From the NCBI RefSeq assembly GCF_001619985.1, contig NW_017264202.1, forward strand, positions 930,001 through 994,000: a stretch of 64,000 nucleotides of DNA. Reading direction: 5' to 3'. The notes beneath the pieces were generated by a model, which did not search any database, was not told where the DNA came from, and worked only from the letters and a program-made list of their open reading frames with translations. Source of the stretch: Xylona heveae TC161 (Eukaryota > Ascomycota > Xylonomycetes > Xylonales > Xylonaceae). This document shows positions 10,727 through 21,842 of the stretch, one piece after another (the first letter of the stretch is position 1; every line of letters begins with the position of its first letter). Both the position numbers and the translations under genes were made by a program.

Positions 10727-11897
10727 CTTGTTGTTGAGGGTGCTAAGTGGCTCAAACAGCAATCTGACAAATTGAGCCATCCCTTTGCCCTTCCTCCAAT
10801 TCCCCAACTGCGGGGCTTCTGCATTAGCTCGAAGAAGCTCTGTGATCGTTCTGCCTTCTCTCAATCCGCGCCTAGAAGAGAAATGATAATGCAAGCCACG
10901 CATGTGGATGTGCGGAGTCGGTATAGTCTGGGCGTCATGCTACTGTGTAGTCATGGTATGTCTTCGCTTGTCTGGCACATGGCGCAACGAGGGGCAAGTT
11001 CAGGGAGATACCTGTGAGTCGCCTGGCCTGTCAGGTTCTGAAAAGGCGAGGATCTATGCTGCAGTGACGAAGGCCTTCCATTTTCCCGGGAGGTAAAGAT
11101 TCAGGCGAGGTGACTCAAGGGCATCCTTTCACGCTTTGGGAAGGTGACCATGAAGGCCCAACCAATGTGCGTCAGTCACTTTGGGTTACTTGGCTACGCT
11201 ACCACATCCGTTATACCGTTCTGGCTTCTGGGTTCGTGGTTGAGCAGCGTTCTTCGTCATTGGTTCCCGAGCTCTCGATGTCGACTATGCACTACAAATT
11301 CCGTTCTCTTAAGTTGCAACATGCAGAGAACGTCAATCGTGCATGCTAGGAGGCGGCTGTTGACAGGGTACGCAGAGGCGCGCGAGGAGTCTGAAGATAT
11401 GCATTAAGTGACGTTTCACACGCAACTGCGCGATAGCTATTGCCTTGCTGTCTGCCCGGCGCTTTATGTTGCATCAAAGCCACCACGAGATTGGCGGCTC
11501 CGGGTCAGCTCGGCTAATGCTTGGTCGAACGAGTCCATGCTATCATCTGGCGTGTCATCTAGCATTCAGGTGAAGAGGTTGACCATCGGATTGGAAAAAG
11601 ACGGTCTGTCTATATTGATCTGTGTTTAATCCAAACTACTTCTGTAATTTGCAAAGGGTTCAAATCAAGTATTGACGTGAGCCTTGTCAACCATAGACGC
11701 GTCGTTGAAATATATACAAATTGTGACATTTATGTACAATAAAATCCAAACGGACAGGGATGCTGTTATACTGACCCAAGTAATAGTAAAAAAAAGTCCC
11801 GTATGTGTTTTCTAACGCCGCCAGATGAAACAAACATGACAGGATGCAACTTTTGTAACCAGAAGAAGATCGACGAGCCGTCAGTATTACCACAAGA
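10727..11897. other. Convergent intergenic region
   Basis: 3' flanks of the kinase-like gene (+) and the K+ channel (-). Several short open frames lack start context, homology and splice support. Nothing else seen. Confidence 0.45.
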
Positions 11898-14012
11898 TCA
11901 ATGCTCATCCCCCTTCTCATGCCGATGATAATGTTCGAGAATCGACTCCTCCAGCAAACTCGTCATTCTCTCCACGAGCCACTCTGCCTCGGGCTTCGTG
12001 CCCATCAAGGGACTGCGATCATCCAGCCAGCTCCACGGTTTAACGTGGCCCTTGTCGTCCATCGTCTGGGCCTGCTGGAGATCAGGCCCTTCGTGGGCGC
12101 CCTTGGCCGGATGAGCCTGGGGCCTGCGATGCGCCGCGGGGGAGTTCTCGTCTTCGCCAATGAGCTTGAGGTAGCGGGACCATTCTTCAAAGGAGAACTT
12201 TTTGGGCGGCGAGTCGTTCAAGTGTTTCATGACTTTGCGGATTTCTTTGATGAGGAGATAGTGCCGGTGATGGGCGTTCTCGGCAGGTTTGTCGCCGCGC
12301 TCGCGGGCTTTTTCTTCGTCTGTTAATTCTTCGCGCTCCATTTGTTTCGTTGCCTCATCGACGACTCTGTTTGCGCCGGTGGTGGAGTTGGAGTTGTGAC
12401 GATGGGCTTGAGTGCCACTGGCGCGGCGCTTCAAGGTGCCGAGGAGACCGGGGGCTTCTTCCAAGTCGCCGCTGGCGGATTTGGTAAAGGAGCGAGTTAA
12501 ATTACGGAGGGATCGCTTGTCGCTGGGGAGAATGGTAATGTCGCCGATCCAAAGCGTGACGTCGCGGATGATCTTGATGACAGTGTCGCCCATGTTGCTG
12601 ATCAGGATGGTCATGGTGGGGATGGCGAGCATAGACCAGAAGACGAAAAAGGGCTTGCCCGAGTTACTCTGCGGGTAAAAGTCTCCGTAGCCTATGGTCA
12701 GGAGGGAGGTATATGCGTAGTACAGCGATTCAAAATACGACCAGGATTGATCGCGTTCGGTCTTGAAGAAGATGGCGGCCCCGACGGTCCAGAGGGTGAA
12801 CCATGCAAAGGAAGAGATGAAGAGAGATGCCCATCTACGCGTGTGCATCGCTCTGGCTTGGACAGTGCGCATGAGTTGGAATTCCTTTTCTCGTCGGTCA
12901 TGCTCAGATAGTCCTTCAAGAGAAATTCGCTTGGGCATCACAATGTTGGGCATCATGCTGCGCCGCTGCTTATCCATGCTGGACACAAGATGAACACGGT
13001 GTTTTTCAACCATTCGTGCAGCCAGTTTTTCTTTTCCTCGTTCCAAAATGAGAGCTCGGATCGACCCGATGGTGAGACCTAAAATGACGATTCCGCCGAT
13101 AGCGTAGGGGAAGAGAAGGCTGCGCCCGACGTGTGTGACTGGAGTGTAATCTCCTGAACCGACCGTCAGGAGAGTGCATTCGGCCCAGTACACAGAATCG
13201 AGGAATGTCCAACTCTCAATACGAGCATATATAGCCGCTCCGATGAGCAAGTAAAAGAGGTAGCTGATGGTCTGCAGCATGAGCGTTCTCTGGCTCATTG
13301 TCAGACGGAATTCTTTTGCATAATGTCCGCGCCATGCGCCGTACACCGTTGCGACCATAAGTGACGAGATCAAAAAGTACAAGGCGGCGGACATTATGGC
13401 ATAGTAGAATGGCTGCGTAAACGCGTGTTGAGCTGCCGGATGCAGCCTCAAGTCGTCCGAGGCCGCAGACACGAGCGCAATCAAGAGGACTGAAGCTATA
13501 TACCACCCAATGATGGTCACTGGTTGCGCAATAGAAAATCGAAGACGTCGCGCCATATTGAGCAGCAACGCAATATTGGCAATGATGGCAAATACAAACG
13601 ATACAGCATTGATAGCGATTAACCTAGAACAATACGCTCGATATTAGGAACAGTATCATGCAGGACATATGCTTTGGGCTTACCATTTCGGATCAGCAAT
13701 AGTCTGTCCATGTATCTCACTACCCCCAGGCGGTATGTATACTCTCCAGCTTTCGACCAGGGCGCATAAGTTGAACGCCGAGGCCATCGGACCAAATGTG
13801 CCCGCTATTAGAGGAAATGCAGTCGAGAAGAACCACCAACGACTATGTGACAGATAATCAGCATCTGGAAACATAGAAGCAGAAACAATAACGACATACC
13901 TAGGATCTAGGAAACTCCCTTCTTCATTCTCTTCGGAGGCTTTCTCTTTCTTTTCCGACTCGACCTCTCGTGCGCCATCTTGGATCGGGCTATCTAAGCC
14001 GGGATCATTCAT
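11898..14012 (-). CDS. TOK1: TOK-type outward-rectifier potassium channel (two pore domains)
   Basis: Exons 14012-13900, 13842-13684 and 13623-11898 give 665 residues. Start MNDPGLDSP is the first ATG; the frame is open slightly upstream but without ATG. Several hydrophobic segments precede two pore loops, the layout of the eight-helix, two-pore fungal TOK channels. Pore 1 carries TVGSGDYTP and pore 2 carries TIGYGDFYP. Each is followed by an inner helix. The long cytosolic C-terminal part is basic and acidic in patches (TKQMEREELTDEEKARER) and ends with an LLEE/HYHRHEKGDEH tail. These channels release K+ from the cell when the membrane is depolarised above the K+ equilibrium potential. It lies immediately downstream of the rhodopsin gene on the same strand, 815 bp away. 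Confidence 0.93.
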
Positions 14013-14827
14013 GCTGTCTTCAAGCCGCTGTCGCCGCACTTCCACAGATCAAGAGATTGAAGATGCTGTGTTCATTGATGTTTCACGCCAACTTCAACTT
14101 TCTCTCTTGACGTCTCAGCATGAATCGCAGGCATGCGATCCGTACCATGTTCAGGACCGGTTTTTGGGACGTGGATCATGTTTTCCATTTAGCCGTAAGA
14201 TTTAGTTTCGTGCCTTGGACCGCTTTGGGCCTTGGACTGCCGTCAGAAACGCAGGAAGCAAATTACCGTTTGTGGGCGAGGAACGTCATCTGACCCCACA
14301 AAGCTTGGCCGGTTTTGGGGTCCTTTCGCTTACCAGGCCAAGCTTTTGCTCGGTGACGATCCTGATCCACTTTATGTCACTCAAACGTCCAACGTCAACA
14401 CTGACGCTAATCCTTTTAGCATCTCACAGAATGAACAAGACAGACTTAGGATTACAGAGTTGGTATTCATTAACTAGATATCTTTGTATGTAAAGAAATA
14501 TCTCGAAGATATCTTCGAATGAAGGAATGAACAAATTAATAAAGTATGTGCTATCGTGGGCCATCCATCTTCAATCCCGTCATTCGGGCTTTACTAATAT
14601 TAGTGCATTAAGGTATGAAGAACCTTGCATAAAAAGCAGTCGACAATCAGAAAAGAGAAAGGGTATGTTGGATTATGCACCTGTTAATAGCGAAGAGACG
14701 ACGAAATTAAACAAAGGGGGGAACCACAGTCAGTTTTTAGGAAAAATGACACCATTCTCCTCTACACGAAGCTCGCCAAAAGGGACCAGGCGAGGAAACT
14801 CCAGCTAGAGTTAAAGGTTCATTTTGA
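14013..14827. other. K+ channel promoter and rhodopsin 3' flank
   Basis: No gene. It contains a perfect 14-bp palindrome (CGAAGATATCTTCG) at 14504-14517 within a GATATC-rich patch, about 490 bp upstream of the channel start. Confidence 0.5.
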
Positions 14828-16028
14828 TTAGACTGCTTGCTCCGGAGTTTGAGTGGTGCCAGTAGTACCATTGGCACCAGTGGTTGCGCCAGGAGTGGGC
14901 TCATTAACACCGTTGGTGTGACCAACACCATTGGTGCCCTCGGCGGCCTTCTCCTTGTGCCCACGGTGAGCAAAAGAAAACCGTCCTCCGGATCTCGTCG
15001 CAGCGACACCCGGGGCCGCAGTTGAAGCACCTTCCTCGTAATCACGAATGGTGAGGCCCATCCGGCCGGGATCAATGTTGCGATGGCCCCAAAGCAACAG
15101 AGCGCCGAACACCGGCTTGGCCAAAATGTCGAGAATGCCGTAGAAGACGGCTTCCGAATCAGGCGATATTACATTTCCTCCCTCGCAGAGACCCCAGCAA
15201 ATAGGATATAAAAGCCAGAGGAACATGGTCCAGCAGCCGCAGATGAGGTACGTTCTGTGGACATCGCTGCCTAGAGCATACGCATGCTTACGACCGATGA
15301 AGACGACAGTCCACGCAATTTGGATGAGAGCGGCGCAACCAAAGACATAGTAGCTGATCAATGTCAGTTCTTTACCTCTTTCGTCATTGCTCCCAAGAGC
15401 TATCAAATTAGGCACTCACCCCCATTTGTACGTGCTCTGTACCAAAGCTCCGATAAGTCCAGAGATCACCATGATCCAGTCCATCAAAACCGTGTAAAGA
15501 AGAGTTGGCCAAGGCAGACCAGCGGTCAGCAGAATGTCAAAGAGCAAGAGTGGAGTGGTGATGAACCTAAGGATGATCCAGTGAGCAACACTGCACATAC
15601 TTCTAAACTAGAGAGATACTGACCAGTCAATATAGCGAGCATAGAAGATTTGACGATTGACTCCAGCCACATCACCTGAACGGCGCCATTCAACATTAAT
15701 TGGGGTCCATCCCAGATTAGAAGCCATGGTGAAGTAAGCAATGGCAGCTACCAAGGTAATGGCGGCCGTGATATAATGGAAGATGCGATGCGTGCGAGGC
15801 TTGGTGAAGCCCAGACCCAAGATAATCATCGTTGAGACGACCATGACGGCCGTGACCGTCCAGTACCAATCCGATCCATGCGTGGTGATATGAATCTGCA
15901 CGGTCCTGCCATTTACGGTGTCACCTGAGAGACAAATGTTAGCCAGTGCAGCTCTTCATTTGAGCATGTCCGCCGCAAAAAATATTATTGAGAACCATAC
16001 CGTTGATAGATGGAGCCCTGTTAACCAT
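14828..16028 (-). CDS. carO: Microbial (type 1) rhodopsin, CarO-like light-driven proton pump
   Basis: Four exons, 16028-16001, 15924-15624, 15566-15420 and 15353-14828; 333 residues. Seven transmembrane helices are evident. Helix C reads YARYIDW, giving Arg106 and Asp109 (proton-acceptor position). TTPLLLFD places Asp120 at the donor position, 11 residues on, as in bacteriorhodopsin and Leptosphaeria rhodopsin. Helix F has WTMFLWLLYPICWGLCEGGNVI-type residues, and helix G has DILAKPVFG with Asp234 and the retinal Schiff-base Lys238. The C-terminal tail is Gly/Thr/Asn-rich. All pump residues are present, so outward proton pumping in the plasma membrane is likely. It belongs with the carB, carRA and carX genes to the right; cleavage of beta-carotene by CarX would supply retinal. 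Confidence 0.94.
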
Positions 16029-19000
16029 TTTGACAGATTTAAAAGCTCAAGTCCTAAGTGCGAGAGGCGTCTAGGAATGGTTTTCTTGTATGGACCAGAA
16101 GGCAGCGGTTGTTGATAAGACGAGCGTGAGGAGTCTACGATTGTTCTGGGAGGAGATGAAGCAGCTTAAAAATAATATGGACGATGCGCTAGCTAGGCAA
16201 ATGAAGTGAATTGGAAGTATTCACTGTCTGCGAGGTCTGGACCAAAAAAACCAAAACAAGGAATTGGACTGGCTGGTCTGAAGTGAGGGCGGGCGGCCAA
16301 GGCTATTTGAACCCCTTCCAGCCCAGCTCGACAACTACGTAAAGTATACACGGACACTATGAGATGAAGGACATGGATACCGGCTATGACATCGCATGCA
16401 TTTTCTCGTGCTCACACTACTCTGACTGCTTATCCATCAGTTCCAATGCTCTCCGAGTTTCTGCCGCACTGGCCAGAGACGCCAATGGATGGAGGTGTAA
16501 GATCAAGGCCAAGACGGTTCTCTCGGATGATTCCTCGACCCAATAGGATAGATGGTTTGAACAGGAGGTGAAGCTAGCAAGATCCCTTTGATGAGTGATC
16601 TCGATAATAGCTCTAACAAAAAGTCCTGAGTTTCCGTGGGCGAAATAATCATGAGAACTAACTTAATCCCGCTACCCGCTCTGATCTTCTTTCGTTCCGA
16701 CTTTCCTATCTAAACGCATTGCCGTTCTCTTCACAACCAGCTACCCTTACCCTGGCTCGCCCACACTAGGTAGGTAGCTGTAATATGGAAATTGGATTAC
16801 TCCTACAATACTCCCGGGGGCTGGTCAGAGCTCCTACAAGCTTCTTACCAGCCTCCGGGGTCAATGCTGAATAATCTTTCTTTTACACAATTTTACTGTT
16901 GAGCATGATACTCCGACTTAATTCGTTTAATTTCTACTCTCATCAAAGATTGAAAGATCCCGCTGTGCATCCCAGGGTCGACCATTTGCTTCAGAAAGTC
17001 TCCATGGCGTCTACACCCTCAGCAAGCGTTCAATTCCAACTTGGGGCGAACGACATCGGCTTCGGCCTAGCGTTATAGCTTAATCGCGAGGGAATATTTT
17101 CTCTGAAGACTGGAGGCGGTGTTGGTGTCTAAGTCTTCCCTGTCGATGACGATTACCGTTCCAGTGTAGTTTCTGACTAACTTGGTTATAGCTTTACTCA
17201 TCACGTTATCATTGCGCTACTAAACTGATTTACAAGTGTCGGAGAAATCTGGTTTTAACCGATACGCGGAGCCAAAGGGTTCTTGCGTTGTGCTTCAGAC
17301 CCATCATGTGCTATTTCGCTATGAAGAGGGAAAGGATTCAACGTTAAACGTCAGACATGCATGGAGGGACCCGGCAACTAAACCCGCTCTGGAATTGCGC
17401 CACTGGAGCCCACGGAGGTCATAAGTATGGCCATTGCAATTTTGTAGTACTCATACCTTCCCGGACACCTTGCATGAGACTCAAGGGACTGAAGGACGCA
17501 TGGGGCAACGGCAACTGCCTCTAAACCATCTCCACTATCCGAGAGCGTCTGACCGGCATGGTCGAGACTAAAGTTCGCCAAGTACACCGGTACCCTGCTC
17601 AAGCATGCTGCTAATGTAGTGCTTGTGCCTGATAGAACCTCGCTGCTCTCTAATGTGCACAGAAAGGTATATTCTATCAGCATACTCAATAAAGCTAACC
17701 AGTAAGCTGTAGGGGTAAAAGGAAAAGGCCAGACAGTTGCTTTAGAGCCAATAAATGAGTCCGGGCCAAAGTCGGTCGCCGTCCGGGTCATCCGTTGACT
17801 CAACTTGTCGGGGAAGTTGCGCTACTCTAACGGCTGCAAGAGTGATGATGTCAACTCAAGCTTCCTCGAAAACAACGTTTTAACTTGGTGTTGCACATGC
17901 CAGTTTCCCTACTTGCAGTTTTAGTGCGGGTGGTGCGGCCTGGCGGTTAGCGGCAGATTATGAGGGGACTGCTCGCTACCGACATAACCGAAACGCAGGT
18001 ATCTCCAGCCGACACCCGCACCCCCTTACGCCAAGAAGCTAGTTATACCTTTTAGCCAACACATCAGAAAGCGAATTATTTCCATGAACTCCCCGAAGCT
18101 TTGGTAAAATCTCCATTGGGAGAGATTACGTGAGATTAAACAACTGCCCTCACGAACCTTACATGGACGTCCTCGCAGCTCATAGTGTATCAGCTTAATA
18201 TGTACGGCTTCAACAAATTGCTGCGGGTGCAGTACACTCATTGCATGTATCCCCAGCCATTTTCATATGCAATGTAAGGCAACTCGCCAAAGCAAGGCCC
18301 TCTACAGCAAAGTTACCGTACTATATCGTATGGCAACTCACGGCGAACATCTCCCCGCATCGCATTTTCCGGGGACGGCTCATTCTTCCTAGTTTCCATG
18401 AATGAGCAACACAAAACATCCTGGCTGGCTATGCATGTATCGTTTGATGTGCACGGCATAATATGCAAGAGTCCGGATAAGTCGGGATCAATCACACATT
18501 GATAACGGCTTTTAGCAGGGCGCATCAAACCAGACGTTGAACTAAGGTATCGTATCCTCATCCCCCCCCGGGTGTGGCGATCACCCGTTTTTTGTCTTGG
18601 CAGCCACCCTTTTGACTCATCACCCGATCCATCTTACCACTCCAAAACAACCCCTACCTGGAGCCCTCCACACCCGTCAGTGTCAAGTGGTTCTGCAAAG
18701 CATAACGCTATTATTCTGAAACACCTTGCCAAGTTACTTAATCAGCAAAACTGCTGCATGAACGACGCTGTTAGTGTTAGCTCTCGGGAAGGTAGTGCGT
18801 CATGTGGATCCAATTGATCATTTACCGTAGTACTCCGTACCGTAATCACAACACGCCCTTTTCCTACTGTCCTGTCCCTCCTTGTCGATCCCTAGCTTTT
18901 CCGTAGGTTAATCCTATACCCGCTGCGCATCGAAATTGAGCAGAATTGAAGAAAATGGTTTGGTTGTTTCGGCTAGACACGGCAATTTTCCATGCCCTTC

Positions 19001-19496
19001 AATGAGCTCTAAGAACTATATTGTGCAGCCATACCGATTATGAGAAGCAACCCCTACCCTATGGTTTTAGGTATGACATGTGATCTTACTTGACAAATGG
19101 CGCGACCTTACGGCATCCATCGGCGTGGTCCGGTTGAATGACGTGAGACTTTTTAATTTTCCGAGAGCTTATTTTGTTTCCCTTATGGGAAAGGCGGATA
19201 TGGCAGCCGCAGTAGGAACATGGATTTTGAGCTAGTGATTTCGCAATTGATAGACTCATTCGATTATTTGTTTGATTGATAAATTGTCGATGAGGATTAT
19301 TTGTAGTCAAGCTCCATATGGGGCTATGCCAAGGAAACGCGATGAGGATGTGAGGATTGAGATGTGAGGATTGTCTCAGTAATAAATCCAACTCTTGACA
19401 ATGCACACTTAAACTAAAATCGTCATGCGTGCTGGCGATATCTAGACAAATCCATGATACATCTTTGCCAAACTCGGAGTTGTCAAGCCCAAATCT
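16029..19496. other. 3.4-kb gene-poor spacer inside the carotenoid cluster
   Basis: No gene supported. The largest open frame (17378-17803, minus, 141 codons) has no recognisable domain and poor context. The left end is the rhodopsin promoter. An imperfect inverted repeat sits at 16813-16859, and a TACTCCGTA motif at 18831. The right end is the carB 3' flank. Confidence 0.5.
16813..16859. repeat. Imperfect inverted repeat upstream of the rhodopsin
   Basis: CCCGGGGGCTGGT at 16813-16825 pairs with ACCAGCCTCCGGG at 16847-16859, 12 of 13 positions, loop 21 nt. CTCCTACAA occurs directly repeated beside and inside it. About 0.8 kb upstream of the rhodopsin start. Confidence 0.5.
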
Positions 19497-21373
19497 TCAA
19501 ACGCGCATCCAAAGTATGGCCGACAAGATCGCTAAAAGAAGTACAATGACAGAAATGACATGACCTGGCATGGCAGGATGCACTTTATCCAATGTGCTAT
19601 TCCGCCGTACTTTATCCACACTCGCGTCTACTTCCCAAGGAACTCGTATACCTAGTCGTCCAAGAACTTGTTCGCTCGTGAGCTTGGCGCCGGCAAGACA
19701 GATAGGGACTCCTGTGCCTGGATGCGTACTTGCTCCCACAAAGTGGAGATTCTTAATTGAGGGATGCTGTGTCCTTGGACGAAAAGAGAGTACATTGAAG
19801 AAGCTGTGGCTGAGGCCTAGAATGGCTCCTTTGTCGAGATTAAATCGTTCTTTCCAGTCCTGTGGACTGTTGACGTATTCGTTGACAATGTGCTCGGAGA
19901 GTGAGATGTTAAGTCGCTGTTCAAGGGTCTTGAGAATAAATGTGCGGACTCTTGAGATCATTGCTTCCCAGTCTTGTTTTCTTCGTACATGAAGACCTGG
20001 ACGACCTTTCGCGTCGTCGGAGTCATCGTGCTGGTCGTCGTCTACAAGGTGACCGACTGGAACAAGTACCACAACAGAGTCTTTTCCTTCGGGTGCAGCA
20101 GTTGGATCGATTCGCGATGGTACGTTAATGTAGAATGATGGCTCCTTGGGCAAGGTCTGCTCCTTGAAAATTTCGTCGAAACTGTCCTTGTAGTCGTCGG
20201 CGAGGAAAATGTTGTGGATTGATAATTCGGGAAAACATCGGTCAAGTGCCCAGTAGAACGAGACGCTGCTGCATGATGCCGGGCGCTTTTCGAGAGATTT
20301 TGCATAGTCTGATGAAGGTAGGAGGTTGTTGTACGTATAGACTAGATCGGCGTTGGCAATTACAATGTCTGCGTGTAACTCTTCTCCGCTCTCGAGAATA
20401 ATGCCTTTTGCTTGTTTCTGATCGGCAGATAGCAAAATTGACTTGACTGGACTTGACATGCGGAATTCGACTCCGGACCTCTTTCCAAAATTTACCAATG
20501 CATCGACTATCTTTTGTGAAATGTGAGCGCTCAACTTCTGCATTGACGGGACTGGGATGGCAACTGACCTTGTGAAACCCACCTTTCGGATACCAAATAC
20601 CCTCTGCAAGCTCGGTATATTGCAAGAGGCTGTACGTGCCCGGTGCGTCAAATGGGCTCATTCCGAGATACATGCTCGAAAACGTAAATGCCCTTCTCAA
20701 CCGTTCTGTCCAAAAATACTTTGAGGCACGCGTGTATATGCTTTGAAGCACGTGTAGATCAAAGAACGCTTTTACAAACCCCGGCCTTAGCATTGAGAAG
20801 ATTGAGGTAAAATTCTTGCGTAGTACAAATTTCACACTGAGCTCGTAATGACGATGAGCTTCTTGAAGATAAGCAAGATAGCGTTCGAATCCGTCCTTTC
20901 CCTCCCATTTTTCGATTTCGGCCTTCATGCGGGCAAGGTCCGTACTAAGATGAACAAATTGACCATCGCTGTACGACACATTGTAATTGCGAGGGCATTG
21001 TAACATTTCAACGCCTTCATCTTCAATGCTTGTGCCCAAGTCCTGGAAAGTCTCGTAGAAGAAATCCGGAAGCAAAAGGAAAGACGGCCCTTGATCAAAC
21101 CGCTTTCAAATATCATTAGCAACGAAATTTCACACCATGAGCATAGAGTAACTTACATAGTCCTTATAATAGATCAAGGAACATCGGCCTCCTGTGAAAC
21201 CATTCTTCTCGACGACTGTAACCTTCAGCCCTGCTTTAGCTAAGCGGGCAGCCGTTGCCACACCACCAACGCCAGCACCTGTAGGACAAGTTATTTTAAT
21301 TTGTTCATATCAAAATGTGACATTCTAACTCACCGACAACGATAGCAGACTTCTGCCCCTGAGGTCCCTCCAT
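19497..21373 (-). CDS. carB: Phytoene desaturase (bacterial/fungal CrtI type)
   Basis: Exons 21373-21334, 21278-21157, 21102-20569 and 20510-19497 give 569 residues. FAD-dependent enzyme introducing double bonds into phytoene to give lycopene and beyond. The FAD-binding Rossmann motif GAGVGG is at residues 14-19, followed by VVEKNGFTGGRC; RFDQGPSFLLLPDFF is characteristic of CrtI. GIWYPKGGFHK joins IVDALVNFGKRSGVEF across a 58-nt intron; two overlapping long frames in this region are explained by that intron. The C-terminal signature STHPGTGVPICLAGAKLTSE is present and a single hydrophobic anchor (HVISVIVLLLAILSAILW) ends the protein. Same strand as and directly downstream of carRA, 469 bp apart, so tandem but with separate promoters. 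Confidence 0.95.
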
Positions 21374-21842
21374 CTCTCAACTATACTGATGGATGATTGT
21401 TTACTGGTAAGCCCCCAAAGACAGAAATCGCGGGGATTTAGGCCAATGCTTAGGGCAACCTCTAGCGAAACATGGGGAGGTTTAGTGGGAACTGGACCCT
21501 TGTCCACCGGGCCGAAGCGAACCTCTCCTAGCCTATACCCTGGACTCTCGCTGGGATGGGTGCCAGAGTCATGAATCACCACTTCGGACTAGGAAGCTCA
21601 ACAAACTACGTCTTTCACCTCTCCATATGAGACTTGAATTTACTCAATTTCGCAGTACGGGATATGATCGCTAATGTTTTTGCCTAATTCGCATCAAATC
21701 CTTAAATCCGCGCTATATGCGGCGCTGGCTGTGGAATGCTTCTCGTCTTGCGGATGCACTACTCTAAACCCACCTGAAAGTGATCATCTAATTGAAAGAG
21801 AAAAGTGGCTTGCACACAAAACAGTATTTATTCGGTTCAACC
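21374..21842. promoter_or_regulatory. carB promoter / carRA 3' flank
   Basis: 469 bp between carRA stop and carB start. No gene; it must hold the carRA terminator and carB promoter. Confidence 0.5.

Noticed and set aside
17378-17803. 141-codon minus-strand frame in the cluster spacer
   Set aside because: No recognised domain, no splice support; composition looks non-coding.
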